Positions 25,453 to 32,981 of a DNA stretch of 64,000 bases are shown piece after piece. The stretch spans positions 62,001 to 126,000 of the forward strand of contig NZ_CP095742.1 of the NCBI RefSeq assembly GCF_023078495.1, in the 5' to 3' direction. A model generated the notes under the pieces. That model was not told where the DNA came from. It was given only the letters and a program-made list of their open reading frames with translations, and did no database searches. The DNA is from Luteibacter aegosomatissinici (GTDB lineage: Bacteria; Pseudomonadota; Gammaproteobacteria; Xanthomonadales; Rhodanobacteraceae). Within the stretch, counting starts at the first letter, position 1; every line of letters starts with the position of its first letter. The position numbers and the translations under genes are program-made.

Positions 25453-27195
25453 ATGGCTGTATTACTCGCCGTCAATGTCGGCCTTCCGCAAGATATCGAG
25501 TGGCAAGGGAAGACCGTGCACACCGCCGTGTGGAAACGGCCTGTGCAAGGGCGGGTCATGGTGCGCCGGCTCAATATCGATGGCGACGGGCAGGGCGACC
25601 TGGCGGGGCATGGCGGTGAGCACCGCGCGGTGATGGTTTACCAGGCGGCGTCCTATCGCTACTGGGAGGCCTTCTTCCAACGGCCCACGCTCGACTACGG
25701 CAGCTTCGGTGAAAACCTCACCGTGGATGGCCTGCCCGATGATGAGGTATGCATCGGCGACCGCTACCGCATCGGCGAGGCCTTACTCGAAGTGACCCAG
25801 CCGCGGGTCACCTGCTACCGCGTGGCCCTGCGCATGAACGAGCCGCGCATGGCCAATCTGCTGGTCTCGCACCGGCGCCCGGGGTTTTACTTCCGGGTGA
25901 TCGAGGAAGGCCTCATCGGTGCGGGAGATACCATCGCCAGGGAGCAGGAAGGCAGCGGCATGACGGTCGCCGAGATCGATGCGCTTCTGTACCTGCCTGG
26001 CAAGTCGCCGATCAGGCTGAAGCGCGCCGCGCAGATTCCGGCCCTGAGCAGAGGATGGAAGCAATCGTTTGAGGAGTTGCTGGCGGCAGGGCCGGAAGCC
26101 AGCGGCAACGTCGCGCTCGGTGGACCTGCGTCGGCACCACCGGCATGGAGCGGCTTTCGCGAGGTGCGCGTCACGGCCATTCGCGAGGAGAGCGCGCTGG
26201 TTCGATCCTTCGTGCTTGAGCCGGTCGATGGCCACCCGCTACCGAGAGCCCGTGCGGGGCAGTTCATCGTGTTGCGCCTGCAGCCACCCGCGCCGCGAGC
26301 ACCGATCATCCGCAGTTACTCGCTCTCCGATACATCACTCGACGGGCGCTATCGTATCTCCGTGAAGCGAGGCACCGGCGAAGGCAGCCGTTATCTCCAC
26401 GATGACATACACGAGGGCGACACGTTCGGTATCAGTGCCGCCCGTGGCACCTTCAACCTGGTCGACGATCAGCGACCTGTCGTGCTTTGGGGCGCCGGCA
26501 TAGGCATCACGCCGCTACTGTCGATGCTGCACGAACTGGCTGCGGCACCGCCGCGGCCGATCTATTGGCTATACGGTGCACGAGACGGCACTGACAATCC
26601 CTTCTCTTCCGAAATCGACACGCTGCTGAAGGCCTTGCCCGAAGCGAAGCACCTGCTGTCTTTCAGCAAGCCGACTGATACAGACCGTAAAGCGCCCGCG
26701 TTCGATATCGAAGGCCACATCGGAATCGCCAACCTCATCGCACTCGGCGTCCCAAACCATGCGCGCATCTACCTGTGCGGACCAACGCGCTTTCTCCAGG
26801 CGCTACGCGAACAGCTTCCGAAAGCCGGCTATCCCGATGTGATGTCCGAGCTCTTCGGCGCACAGGAAGGCTTCCAGCCCGGTGTCGTTGGCGCACAGGG
26901 CAAACCACCCCATGCACCTGCTGTCGAAGACAGCAACGGCCCCATTGTCGCCTTCGTACGCAGCGGCATCGCCGTGCGCTGGAGCGCCGCAACCTACCCA
27001 AGCCTCCTGGAACTGGCCGAAGCCTGCGACGTTCCGGTTCGTTGGTCATGCCGCTCAGGCGTGTGCCACAGCTGCGAAACCGCATTGATCGGCGGCGACG
27101 TGGCGTACACCAACGAACCGCCCGATCCACCCGCCGAAGGCCGCGTGCTCATCTGTTGCAGCCGGCCGGTTGGGGATATGCAAATAGATCTCTGA
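25453..27195 (+). CDS. MOSC domain - ferredoxin reductase - 2Fe-2S ferredoxin fusion
   Basis: A 580-residue three-part protein. Residues 1-215 are a YiiM-like MOSC domain with the conserved cysteine Cys121 (QPRVTCYR), the presumed molybdenum ligand. Residues 235-470 are a ferredoxin-NADP+ reductase module with the FAD motif RSYS at 287-290 and the NAD motif GAGIGITPLLSML at 347-359. Residues 495-580 are a plant-type ferredoxin with Cys533, Cys538, Cys541 and Cys568/569. The likely role is NAD(P)H-driven reduction of an N-hydroxylated or similar substrate at a sulfurated Mo cofactor, without separate electron carriers. A rho-independent terminator follows. Confidence 0.9.
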   Translation: MAVLLAVNVGLPQDIEWQGKTVHTAVWKRPVQGRVMVRRLNIDGDGQGDLAGHGGEHRAVMVYQAASYRYWEAFFQRPTLDYGSFGENLTVDGLPDDEVCIGDRYRIGEALLEVTQPRVTCYRVALRMNEPRMANLLVSHRRPGFYFRVIEEGLIGAGDTIAREQEGSGMTVAEIDALLYLPGKSPIRLKRAAQIPALSRGWKQSFEELLAAGPEASGNVALGGPASAPPAWSGFREVRVTAIREESALVRSFVLEPVDGHPLPRARAGQFIVLRLQPPAPRAPIIRSYSLSDTSLDGRYRISVKRGTGEGSRYLHDDIHEGDTFGISAARGTFNLVDDQRPVVLWGAGIGITPLLSMLHELAAAPPRPIYWLYGARDGTDNPFSSEIDTLLKALPEAKHLLSFSKPTDTDRKAPAFDIEGHIGIANLIALGVPNHARIYLCGPTRFLQALREQLPKAGYPDVMSELFGAQEGFQPGVVGAQGKPPHAPAVEDSNGPIVAFVRSGIAVRWSAATYPSLLELAEACDVPVRWSCRSGVCHSCETALIGGDVAYTNEPPDPPAEGRVLICCSRPVGDMQIDL

Positions 27196-27223
27196 TGCGG
27201 AGTCTGCACTGAGCAAAGAAAAA

Positions 27224-27245
27224 GACCGCCATCGGGCGGCCTTTT
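27224..27245 (+). terminator. Rho-independent terminator after the MOSC fusion gene
   Basis: CCGCC (27226-27230), loop ATCG, and GGCGG (27235-27239) form a GC stem followed by TTTT at 27242-27245. It starts 29 bases after the stop at 27195. An A-run lies before the stem, so it could also work weakly on the other strand. Confidence 0.75.
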
Positions 27246-27594
27246 GAATCGACGTCAGGTGTGCGTCACGACAAGCCGCGCTACCCACAGATTCCCGACG
27301 TTTCGTCGCGAAAGGTAGGCTGTTGCCTTACCTTCTGTCAAACGTCGTGCGGCGACACTGGAGGCCATTTGTGCTGCGCTCTCAATGGTCGCGATGCGCC
27401 ACGGGGAAGTCGACTCGTCGGCGACCTGGAGGTCGGCCGCGGCTGTCCGCGACGGCTACCTACGGAATATCGCCCGCGCCATCCGACCTTGATATATAAG
27501 CGCGCATCGAAACGACGGCATTTGCGGAGGCGAGTTTGGTTGGAGTGAGCGGCCGTGCTCTGATCAGAGGAGTATCGATTGCAAGGGAACCGAC
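27246..27594. other. Gene-free stretch at the left edge of the lower-GC island
   Basis: No convincing gene in 349 bases. Small open frames exist on both strands, but they lack ribosome sites and family features. A small hairpin (TTTCG-TCG-CGAAA) is at 27301-27313. Base composition becomes less GC-rich rightwards, toward the DUF3800 gene. It could be a decayed remnant at an insertion junction. Confidence 0.5.
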
Positions 27595-28248
27595 GTGCGC
27601 TACATGTTTGCTGACGAGGCGGGATGCATGGAATTTGCACGGAAGCCGCACGCATCGAGATACTTCGTGATCTGTACCGTCCAGGTTGACGACTGTTCAC
27701 TGGGTACCGATCTTCTTGATCTTCGGCGGGAGCTCGCGTGGCGTGGCCTCAACGTTGACGCCGATCAGTTTCACGCGTCGAAGGATCCAGAAGTGGTCCG
27801 CTCTGAGGTATATGCACTCCTCGAGACCAAGAAATTCCGGATCGACGCTACACTCTTGGAGAAATCCAAGGTCTACCCTGCTACGCGAGCGGACCGCTTC
27901 AGCTTCTACAAACACGCATGGTATGTACACTTTAAACACTGCGGGCGTGAGATCGCCGGACAAGGCGACGATCTACTTATTCAGGCAGCATCGATCGGTA
28001 CGAAGCGAGAGCGCGTTGCATTCCGCGCTGCAATCAATGATGTAGCTCAGCAAGCGCTTCGGGGGGTGACGTGGCGAACAACGTTCTGGCCCGCGAGTAG
28101 CGATCCCTGCATACAAGTGGCGGACTACTGCGCATGGGCGATCCAGAGAGCGTTTGAGCGAGGCGACGATCGCCGTCTTCGCCAGATCGAGCGCAATGTT
28201 GCGACGTGCTACGACCTATACGCGTCGAGCGACTGCCACTACTACTGA
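27595..28248 (+). CDS. DUF3800 domain protein
   Basis: A 217-residue DUF3800-family protein. The N-terminal acidic motif MFADEAG (residues 4-10) and the C-terminal QVADYCAWAIQRAFERGD (about 178-195) are the hallmark segments; the fold is predicted to be RNase H-like, and members are often near defence or mobile genes. The start is GTG at 27595 with AAGGGA at 27583-27588. Base composition differs from the neighbours: sampled 60-base lines in it are 52-57% GC, against 68% in the upstream gene, and it uses rarer codons, suggesting horizontal acquisition. No partner gene is adjacent. Confidence 0.82.
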   Translation: MRYMFADEAGCMEFARKPHASRYFVICTVQVDDCSLGTDLLDLRRELAWRGLNVDADQFHASKDPEVVRSEVYALLETKKFRIDATLLEKSKVYPATRADRFSFYKHAWYVHFKHCGREIAGQGDDLLIQAASIGTKRERVAFRAAINDVAQQALRGVTWRTTFWPASSDPCIQVADYCAWAIQRAFERGDDRRLRQIERNVATCYDLYASSDCHYY

Positions 28249-28255
28249 AAAAAAT

Positions 28256-28324
28256 GGCCAACCCTGAAACTTCGTCTATCCGAAGAAGCGCCCAGGGGCT
28301 CTTATCGACGAGTTCGGGTTGGCC
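28256..28324 (-). ncRNA. Structured inverted repeat: candidate terminator or small RNA
   Basis: GGCCAACCC at 28256-28264 and GGGTTGGCC at 28316-28324 are perfect inverted copies, extended by GAA/TTC after one bulge. The 51 bases between them contain a further hairpin, CTTCG-N6-CGAAG at 28270-28285. Read on the minus strand, the outer stem is followed at once by A and seven Ts, as in a rho-independent terminator for the glxA-type gene at 28429. The long folded loop is unusual for a plain terminator, so a processed small RNA is possible. Confidence 0.45.
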
Positions 28325-28428
28325 GATCGAGGTTGAATATACGACTTGGCGCCGTGCTTCGCAACCCATGAGATAGCCAGTTGATCCACCTAAAGCATTG
28401 AGAATTATCGCAATTTGCGAATGTCTCG

Positions 28429-29394
28429 CTACCTCAAGTCCGCCCGCAGATCCCGCACACCCTTCCCAAGCCGTTGGCGCAGCAAAGTCCGCAACGTAGC
28501 GCCATCTTCATACCCAACTTCCGCCGCGATGGCCTCGATATCCATACCACTGCCATGCAGCAACGACTGCGCGCGTTCCACGCGAAGATCCTGAAAGTAG
28601 GCGAGCGGTGACTTTCCGAGAACCGCCTGGCAGCGGCGTTGCAACGAGCGTGGACTCGTAGCCAACGCGCTTGCGGCATCATCCAGCGAGAAGCCATGCT
28701 TGAGCTGGTCACGCGACCAGCGCTCGAACTTGAGGATAAGTGGATCGGCCTGTGCCAGATGGTTGGGGATGATGTAGGGCGCCTGCGAGCGGCGGATATC
28801 CGCAAGCAGGTAACGCGAGACCATGCTGGATAGCTCCGGGCTCGCCTTGCGGATCAACCACAACGCGAGATCAAGATGCCCCATCGCCGCACCCGCGGTG
28901 ACGCCGACATCGGTGGGTACAAGCATGCGCGATTCATCAAGGCGAACCTGCGGATAACGCTGGCGGAACAAGGGTGAAAGCCACCACGTGGTGGTGGCCT
29001 CCCGTCCATCCAGCAAGCCGGCTTCCGCCAGGATGAACGTGCCGATGCACGACGCGGCGATCTGGGCGCCCCCCTCGCGCCATGCCAGGAGCTGCCTGGT
29101 CGCCTTGCGCACATCGGGGCGTTCGAGCGCGGGGACCAGCACGTCGGGCGAACCCGCACCGAGTGCCGGAACGATGACCCAGTCCGGCTTCAGATCGTCT
29201 TCGATGGCCCTTACAGGGATGCTGATCCCGAGACCCGAGCGCACTTTCTTGCGAACGCCCACCACGGTGACATCGAAGCGCGGCGCGCCACCCATATGCA
29301 CCACCGCGAACTTATTGGCGAGCGAAAGTGCATCCAACAGCACCGTGAGGCCGGTATCGAATAGCCCATCAAGGGCGAGGACGGCGATGCGCAT
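28429..29394 (-). CDS. GlxA family transcriptional regulator (DJ-1/PfpI + AraC HTH), copy 1
   Basis: A 321-residue regulator. Residues 1-175 form a DJ-1/PfpI-like domain with Cys near residue 115 (QIAASCIGTFILAEAGLLDG). Residues 220-315 are an AraC-type double helix-turn-helix (DDAASALATSPRSLQRRCQA and MDIEAIAAEVGYEDGATLR). It is divergent from the small alpha/beta-barrel gene at 29499, and an imperfect 10-bp inverted repeat starts 3 bases upstream of its ATG. A second GlxA-type regulator with the same layout is at 36424. Ligand unknown. Confidence 0.93.
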   Translation of the reverse strand: MRIAVLALDGLFDTGLTVLLDALSLANKFAVVHMGGAPRFDVTVVGVRKKVRSGLGISIPVRAIEDDLKPDWVIVPALGAGSPDVLVPALERPDVRKATRQLLAWREGGAQIAASCIGTFILAEAGLLDGREATTTWWLSPLFRQRYPQVRLDESRMLVPTDVGVTAGAAMGHLDLALWLIRKASPELSSMVSRYLLADIRRSQAPYIIPNHLAQADPLILKFERWSRDQLKHGFSLDDAASALATSPRSLQRRCQAVLGKSPLAYFQDLRVERAQSLLHGSGMDIEAIAAEVGYEDGATLRTLLRQRLGKGVRDLRADLR

Positions 29395-29396
29395 GG

Positions 29397-29425
29397 CGTA
29401 AATGACCTTAAAGATGTCGTTTACG
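29397..29425. promoter_or_regulatory. Putative GlxA-regulator operator 1
   Basis: CGTAAATGAC (29397-29406) and GTCGTTTACG (29416-29425) are inverted copies with 9 of 10 matches and a 9-base spacer. It lies in the divergent promoter, immediately before the regulator's ATG and 74 bases before the gene at 29499. The core TGAC-N9-GTC resembles the dyad in front of the second GlxA regulator. Confidence 0.5.
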
Positions 29426-29498
29426 ACGATACCCCGGGTGGCCGGTGCTGCCTAGAGTGGGTTCGTTCCACCACTTAACGCATCAACGAGGAAACGCC

Positions 29499-29789
29499 AT
29501 GAAAATCTTTGCCATCGCCAACGTCCCCGGCTCGCTCACGCCTGATCAGCTGCAGCCGCATATGCCTGCCGAAGTGCACGCCACGCTGCAGCTTTACCTC
29601 GACGGTAAGGTCGAGCAGTTCTGGTTTCGCGATAAGTCTGGCCCGATCTTCCTGATGGATGTCGGCTCGATCGAGCAGGCGCGCACGACGCTGGACTCGC
29701 TCCCGCTCGTCGCCGCCGGGCTCATGAGTTATGAGCTGCTGCCGGTGATGCCGCTTATGCCGCTCGGTCGTTTGCTGCCGAACGCGTAA
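29499..29789 (+). CDS. Small dimeric alpha/beta-barrel protein (muconolactone isomerase-like)
   Basis: A 96-residue protein. The start at 29499 has GAGGAAA at 29488-29494; the frame is open upstream without a ribosome site. The pattern of a beta strand (MKIFAIANVP), helix, strands (VEQFWFRDKSGPIFLMDVGS), helix (EQARTTLDSLP) and a final strand (MSYELLPVMPLMP) is that of the dimeric alpha/beta barrel superfamily. Members isomerise lactones or act as small monooxygenases. It is divergent from a GlxA regulator, its probable controller. Function unproven. Confidence 0.75.
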   Translation: MKIFAIANVPGSLTPDQLQPHMPAEVHATLQLYLDGKVEQFWFRDKSGPIFLMDVGSIEQARTTLDSLPLVAAGLMSYELLPVMPLMPLGRLLPNA

Positions 29790-29987
29790 CGCGCCGGGAC
29801 GCCTTGGCGTGCACAGCGCGCGCCAGGCGAGTTTCTCGTGGTTCATTCACCTGACTGCACGCCAACGTATCCCTGAATGCGCGCCATTTGCTCACGCGAC
29901 GGCGACGCATTTATCGACCATCCGTTCAGCGAATCCACCTCAGGCTGTGATCCAAGGGTGCCGAATGCGCACGCCGGGAGGATCACC

Positions 29988-30140
29988 ATGAAACGCCTCA
30001 TGCTTGTGCTAACCGTGCTCGTGACTGCGTCGTCGCTTAGTGGCTGCATCATCGATGACCGCCGTCCGAACCGTTACTACGATCACCATGACTACCACTG
30101 CGATAGCCGATATCACGACTGTGGCGGGTGGCGTCACTAA
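29988..30140 (+). CDS. 50-residue lipoprotein, His/Tyr/Asp-rich
   Basis: A very small secreted protein. The start at 29988 has a strong GGGAGGA at 29976-29982. The lipobox LSGC ends at residue 20, giving a mature peptide of only about 31 residues. It is full of Tyr, His, Asp and Arg (NRYYDHHDYHCDSRYHDCG) with two further Cys, so metal binding is possible. Similar tiny lipoproteins are common in Xanthomonadales without known function. It is downstream of the small barrel gene and convergent with the gene at 30172. Confidence 0.7.
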   Translation: MKRLMLVLTVLVTASSLSGCIIDDRRPNRYYDHHDYHCDSRYHDCGGWRH

Positions 30141-30171
30141 GATGTGACGTTACAGGCGGCATGGAGGAGCG

Positions 30172-31221
30172 CTAGCGCAGCTGCTTCTCCATGTCGTCGA
30201 TGCTCTGTCGTCCCATCGACTGCAGGTTTCTCAACTCGGCGACGGCGCGCTCTTCATCCTTCGCGAGAGCCTGGATCTGCTCGATCCTGGCGTTGTAATC
30301 CGCAGCGAGTTCACTGGGCATCACCAGCTTTCCGGTGCCCTTTTGAATCGTGATCTTGCCGAGGTTGGCTTCGGCAAGATTGAGCAGGCCGTTCGCGGCG
30401 ATATGCAAGTTCTCTTCGGCCCCCAGGAAGTGGTCCATCGCGCTTTCGAGTGCGGGCATCTTTTTATCGAACCCGGCATAGGCTCCGGCGCGCTCGGCGG
30501 GTGGCAATTCGTCGAGCAAGGCGCGTAGCGACTGGACGAACTCGGCGTATTCCCTCATGGATGTCCGGGTATCGGCGAGGGCACGTGCCAGTCGGTCGCG
30601 GCCATCGGCGATGCGCTCCTTATCCACCAGCGTGGCAGGCGTAAGCACGGTTTCGATCTGAAGCGCATCTTGCGTCGCCTCGTGTTGCGCCTCGCGCTGC
30701 CGCTCCGCGACCACAAGGGCCTGCATCTTGGGTACAAGGCGGCTCATGGGGCCGTCGCCGACCGCCGCGTGGCTCGGCGTCCCATCGGCGATGTCCCGCA
30801 ACTGGGCGGCCGCGTCGTGCAGATCCTGACGGCGGTACGCTGCGTTGGTGGCGCTGCCCACCGAGCCCAGCACATTGATCGCCACGATGACCGAGGCGGC
30901 CACCGCCATGCAGAAGCGCAGGCGGCGGGCGCCACACAAGCGGCAGATGCCGGCAATCAAGGCCCCCATCAGGAACGGGGCCATCGCATTACCTAGCGCA
31001 AACGAAAGCCCCTTGCTCGCCGCGTAGCGGTGCACGGCCATGGCCAGCATGACCGCGCCGATCCCGATCATCCACAGGCCGAACGTGCCGCCGGAAAGGT
31101 CAGCTTTCACACGGCCGCCGTCAGCGACCCCGCGTGCCCAGTCCGGCTGCGGTGGCGGCGGTGGTGGCAATGGCGGCGGCAGCTCCGGGCCGCCTGCCGG
31201 CAGCCTCGTATCGTCTGACAT
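30172..31221 (-). CDS. Hypothetical inner-membrane protein with polyproline N-terminus
   Basis: I do not recognise this 349-residue protein. Residues 10-25 are a proline-rich stretch (PPPLPPPPPPQP). Three hydrophobic segments follow at about 47-64, 74-95 and 102-122, then a long helical, probably coiled-coil soluble part (125-349) with many Glu, Arg and Ala. The layout recalls membrane-anchored signalling or septal proteins but has no catalytic motif. It is monocistronic between the mini-lipoprotein and the amine oxidase. Confidence 0.75.
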   Translation of the reverse strand: MSDDTRLPAGGPELPPPLPPPPPPQPDWARGVADGGRVKADLSGGTFGLWMIGIGAVMLAMAVHRYAASKGLSFALGNAMAPFLMGALIAGICRLCGARRLRFCMAVAASVIVAINVLGSVGSATNAAYRRQDLHDAAAQLRDIADGTPSHAAVGDGPMSRLVPKMQALVVAERQREAQHEATQDALQIETVLTPATLVDKERIADGRDRLARALADTRTSMREYAEFVQSLRALLDELPPAERAGAYAGFDKKMPALESAMDHFLGAEENLHIAANGLLNLAEANLGKITIQKGTGKLVMPSELAADYNARIEQIQALAKDEERAVAELRNLQSMGRQSIDDMEKQLR

Positions 31222-31298
31222 GTTCCCCTTCCCCTAAAGAGCCCGACCATCCCGCCGGGGCTTGTGCCCAAGTGTATCGGCGAGCAACCGCTAGCGCT

Positions 31299-32558
31299 TT
31301 AGCGAGATGCCGCGGGTTGAAGAACCGCGAGCACTTCACTTGCCGCGCGCTCGCCGCTCGCCAGGGCACCGTGGGCGGTGGAGAAAGCGTCGTGATGCGT
31401 CGCCTCGCCGGCAAAGAACAGCCGCTCCTGGAACGGCGTGGCCAGCTTATGGCGCTGGGGTGCGTGGCCGGGCAGGGCGTGGCTATAGGAGCCGCGAATG
31501 TAGGTCGATGCGCTCCAGGCCGACGATGCCAGCGGCCGCAGGTGCTTCATCGCATCGCTGCCCACCAATTTTAGCAGTGCCGTCGATAGCTGATCGAACG
31601 ATGCCGCCGGGCCTTCGAGCGAAACGCGATGCGCGCTGCGCCCGCCAAGAAAGGTTTCCACCAGCGGCCGCTCCAAAGGGCGGAAGTAGAACACCGGGCT
31701 GTCGGCGTCGCGCGGGTCGGCGATGATCACCTGCTCGGTCGGCAGATCCACCTCGCCATCGATGTGGAAGAACAGCTTCTCGTCGCAACCCAGCGGCAGG
31801 CATGAGGCGGCATGGCGCCAGTCATCCAGGGCGGTGGGCAGTCGAATAAGATTACCGGCCAGGACATTGGTCGAGACGGTGACGATGGCAGCGCGCGCGT
31901 GAACGGTGCCCATGGGCGTGCTCAGCGTGACGCCGGAACCGTCCGTGTCGATGCGTTCCACTGGCGCCGCGAACCGGCAGCCGATATCGGTAGGAAGTTG
32001 TGATGCGATGAGCGAGCCGTAACCGCGAAGCAAGCGCCAGTTATGTTCAGTCGCGGCACGTTCGTAGGCGTTGTAATCCGTGGCGGAAATGGCCTCCAGC
32101 GGTGCGCCGCTGATATACCCGCTCATCGCCTGGAGATAACCGTTCCACGGGCTCTGCGGATCCAGCGCATCGGAGGCGCGATCGGAGGCGGGCGGTGAAT
32201 CCATCAGCCGTTCGTGCCACGCACGAAAGGCGGCATGGGCTTCACCCTGTTCTACATCTGAAAAATGCGGATGTGGTTGATGCTTGTCCCAGGCCGCAGG
32301 GCGCCGATCGATCTCCCAGCCTTGCTCCTCTGCGATGGCGCGCCAGGCATTGTGCTCGGCGGAATGCAGCCAGCCGCAACCCATGTCGAGAGGAATGCCC
32401 TCCAGATCGATCGTCCAGCCGCGGCCACCGATGCGTTGCGATGCTTCAAGCAACCACACCGACAAGCCCTTGCCGGAAAGACGCCGCGCCGCACCGATAC
32501 CGGCTGCGCCGGCGCCGACAATGACGACATCCACATCGAAGGTCTTATCGTTTGCCAT
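31299..32558 (-). CDS. FAD-dependent amine oxidase (flavin monoamine oxidase family)
   Basis: A 419-residue flavoenzyme. The FAD dinucleotide motif VVIVGAGAAGIGAARRL is at about residues 9-25, followed by LLEASQRIGGRGWT, the classic amine-oxidase GG-doublet. The C-terminal flavin motif is FFAGEATHHDAFSTAHGALASG. It oxidises an amine to the aldehyde or imine with O2; the substrate (polyamine, aromatic amine or carotenoid-like) is unknown. The start at 32558 is preferred because the fold starts 8 residues later; an in-frame ATG at 32594 is possible. Confidence 0.88.
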   Translation of the reverse strand: MANDKTFDVDVVIVGAGAAGIGAARRLSGKGLSVWLLEASQRIGGRGWTIDLEGIPLDMGCGWLHSAEHNAWRAIAEEQGWEIDRRPAAWDKHQPHPHFSDVEQGEAHAAFRAWHERLMDSPPASDRASDALDPQSPWNGYLQAMSGYISGAPLEAISATDYNAYERAATEHNWRLLRGYGSLIASQLPTDIGCRFAAPVERIDTDGSGVTLSTPMGTVHARAAIVTVSTNVLAGNLIRLPTALDDWRHAASCLPLGCDEKLFFHIDGEVDLPTEQVIIADPRDADSPVFYFRPLERPLVETFLGGRSAHRVSLEGPAASFDQLSTALLKLVGSDAMKHLRPLASSAWSASTYIRGSYSHALPGHAPQRHKLATPFQERLFFAGEATHHDAFSTAHGALASGERAASEVLAVLQPAASR

Positions 32559-32645
32559 GCGGTCGCGCTTCGCCTGGTTGCCTGCCCCGATCATACGGCA
32601 CGCCCCTGTTTACCGGCCGGCCCCACCTCAGCCTATGGGCTGGCT

Positions 32646-32918
32646 TCACCCGAGGTAGCGTTTGACCAATTGCAGCACCTGGTCCGCTTCGGTGTCCCGG
32701 ACGGAAGCATCCTCCTCGTTCACCACATGCTGGCGCAGGTGGTCCCCCAGCAGCTCCACCATCAAGCCCTGCGAGGCGCCGCGGATGGCGGCGGCCTGGG
32801 TCAGCACATCCATGCAATCGGCATCGCCATCGAGGGCGCGCTCCAGGGCATCCAGCTGGCCACGAAGGCGGCGGACGCGGGTCACGAGGCGGGCTTTGTT
32901 CTGGTTGACGTGGGCCAT
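32646..32918 (-). CDS. dmeR: RcnR/DmeR-type nickel/cobalt-responsive repressor
   Basis: A 90-residue CsoR/RcnR-family four-helix repressor. The ligand fingerprint is His3, Cys35, His60 and His64, exactly the Ni/Co set of E. coli RcnR; copper CsoR would have Cys-His-Cys and FrmR a Glu at position 64. It faces the cation-diffusion facilitator gene dmeF, as in rhizobial dmeR-dmeF. Its operator at 32923-32941 starts 5 bases before the ATG, and one G-tract of the operator is also its ribosome site (AGGGGG). Metal binding should release the DNA and allow efflux. Confidence 0.9.
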   Translation of the reverse strand: MAHVNQNKARLVTRVRRLRGQLDALERALDGDADCMDVLTQAAAIRGASQGLMVELLGDHLRQHVVNEEDASVRDTEADQVLQLVKRYLG

Positions 32919-32922
32919 AATG

Positions 32923-32941
32923 TATACCCCCTAGGGGTATA
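32923..32941. promoter_or_regulatory. RcnR/CsoR-family operator
   Basis: TATACCCC (32923-32930) and GGGGTATA (32934-32941) form a perfect dyad with a 3-base spacer, the classic ATACCCCCTAGGGGTAT type bound by CsoR/RcnR-family proteins. It lies between dmeR (start 32918) and dmeF (start 32982) and would block both. On the dmeR strand the AGGGGG inside it doubles as the ribosome binding site. Confidence 0.85.
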
Positions 32942-32981
32942 TGGGTTACGATCTGGTCACGTTATCCCAGCGAGCCCTTTC

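Noticed and set aside
27261-27548. 95-codon open frame before the DUF3800 gene
   Set aside because: Arg-rich, no ribosome site, no family match; overlaps open frames on the other strand.
32905-32928. Partial resemblance to a Xer dif site (CATAATGTATA) beside dmeR
   Set aside because: Only the left half and centre match; the XerD half is absent, and the region is already explained by the metal operator.
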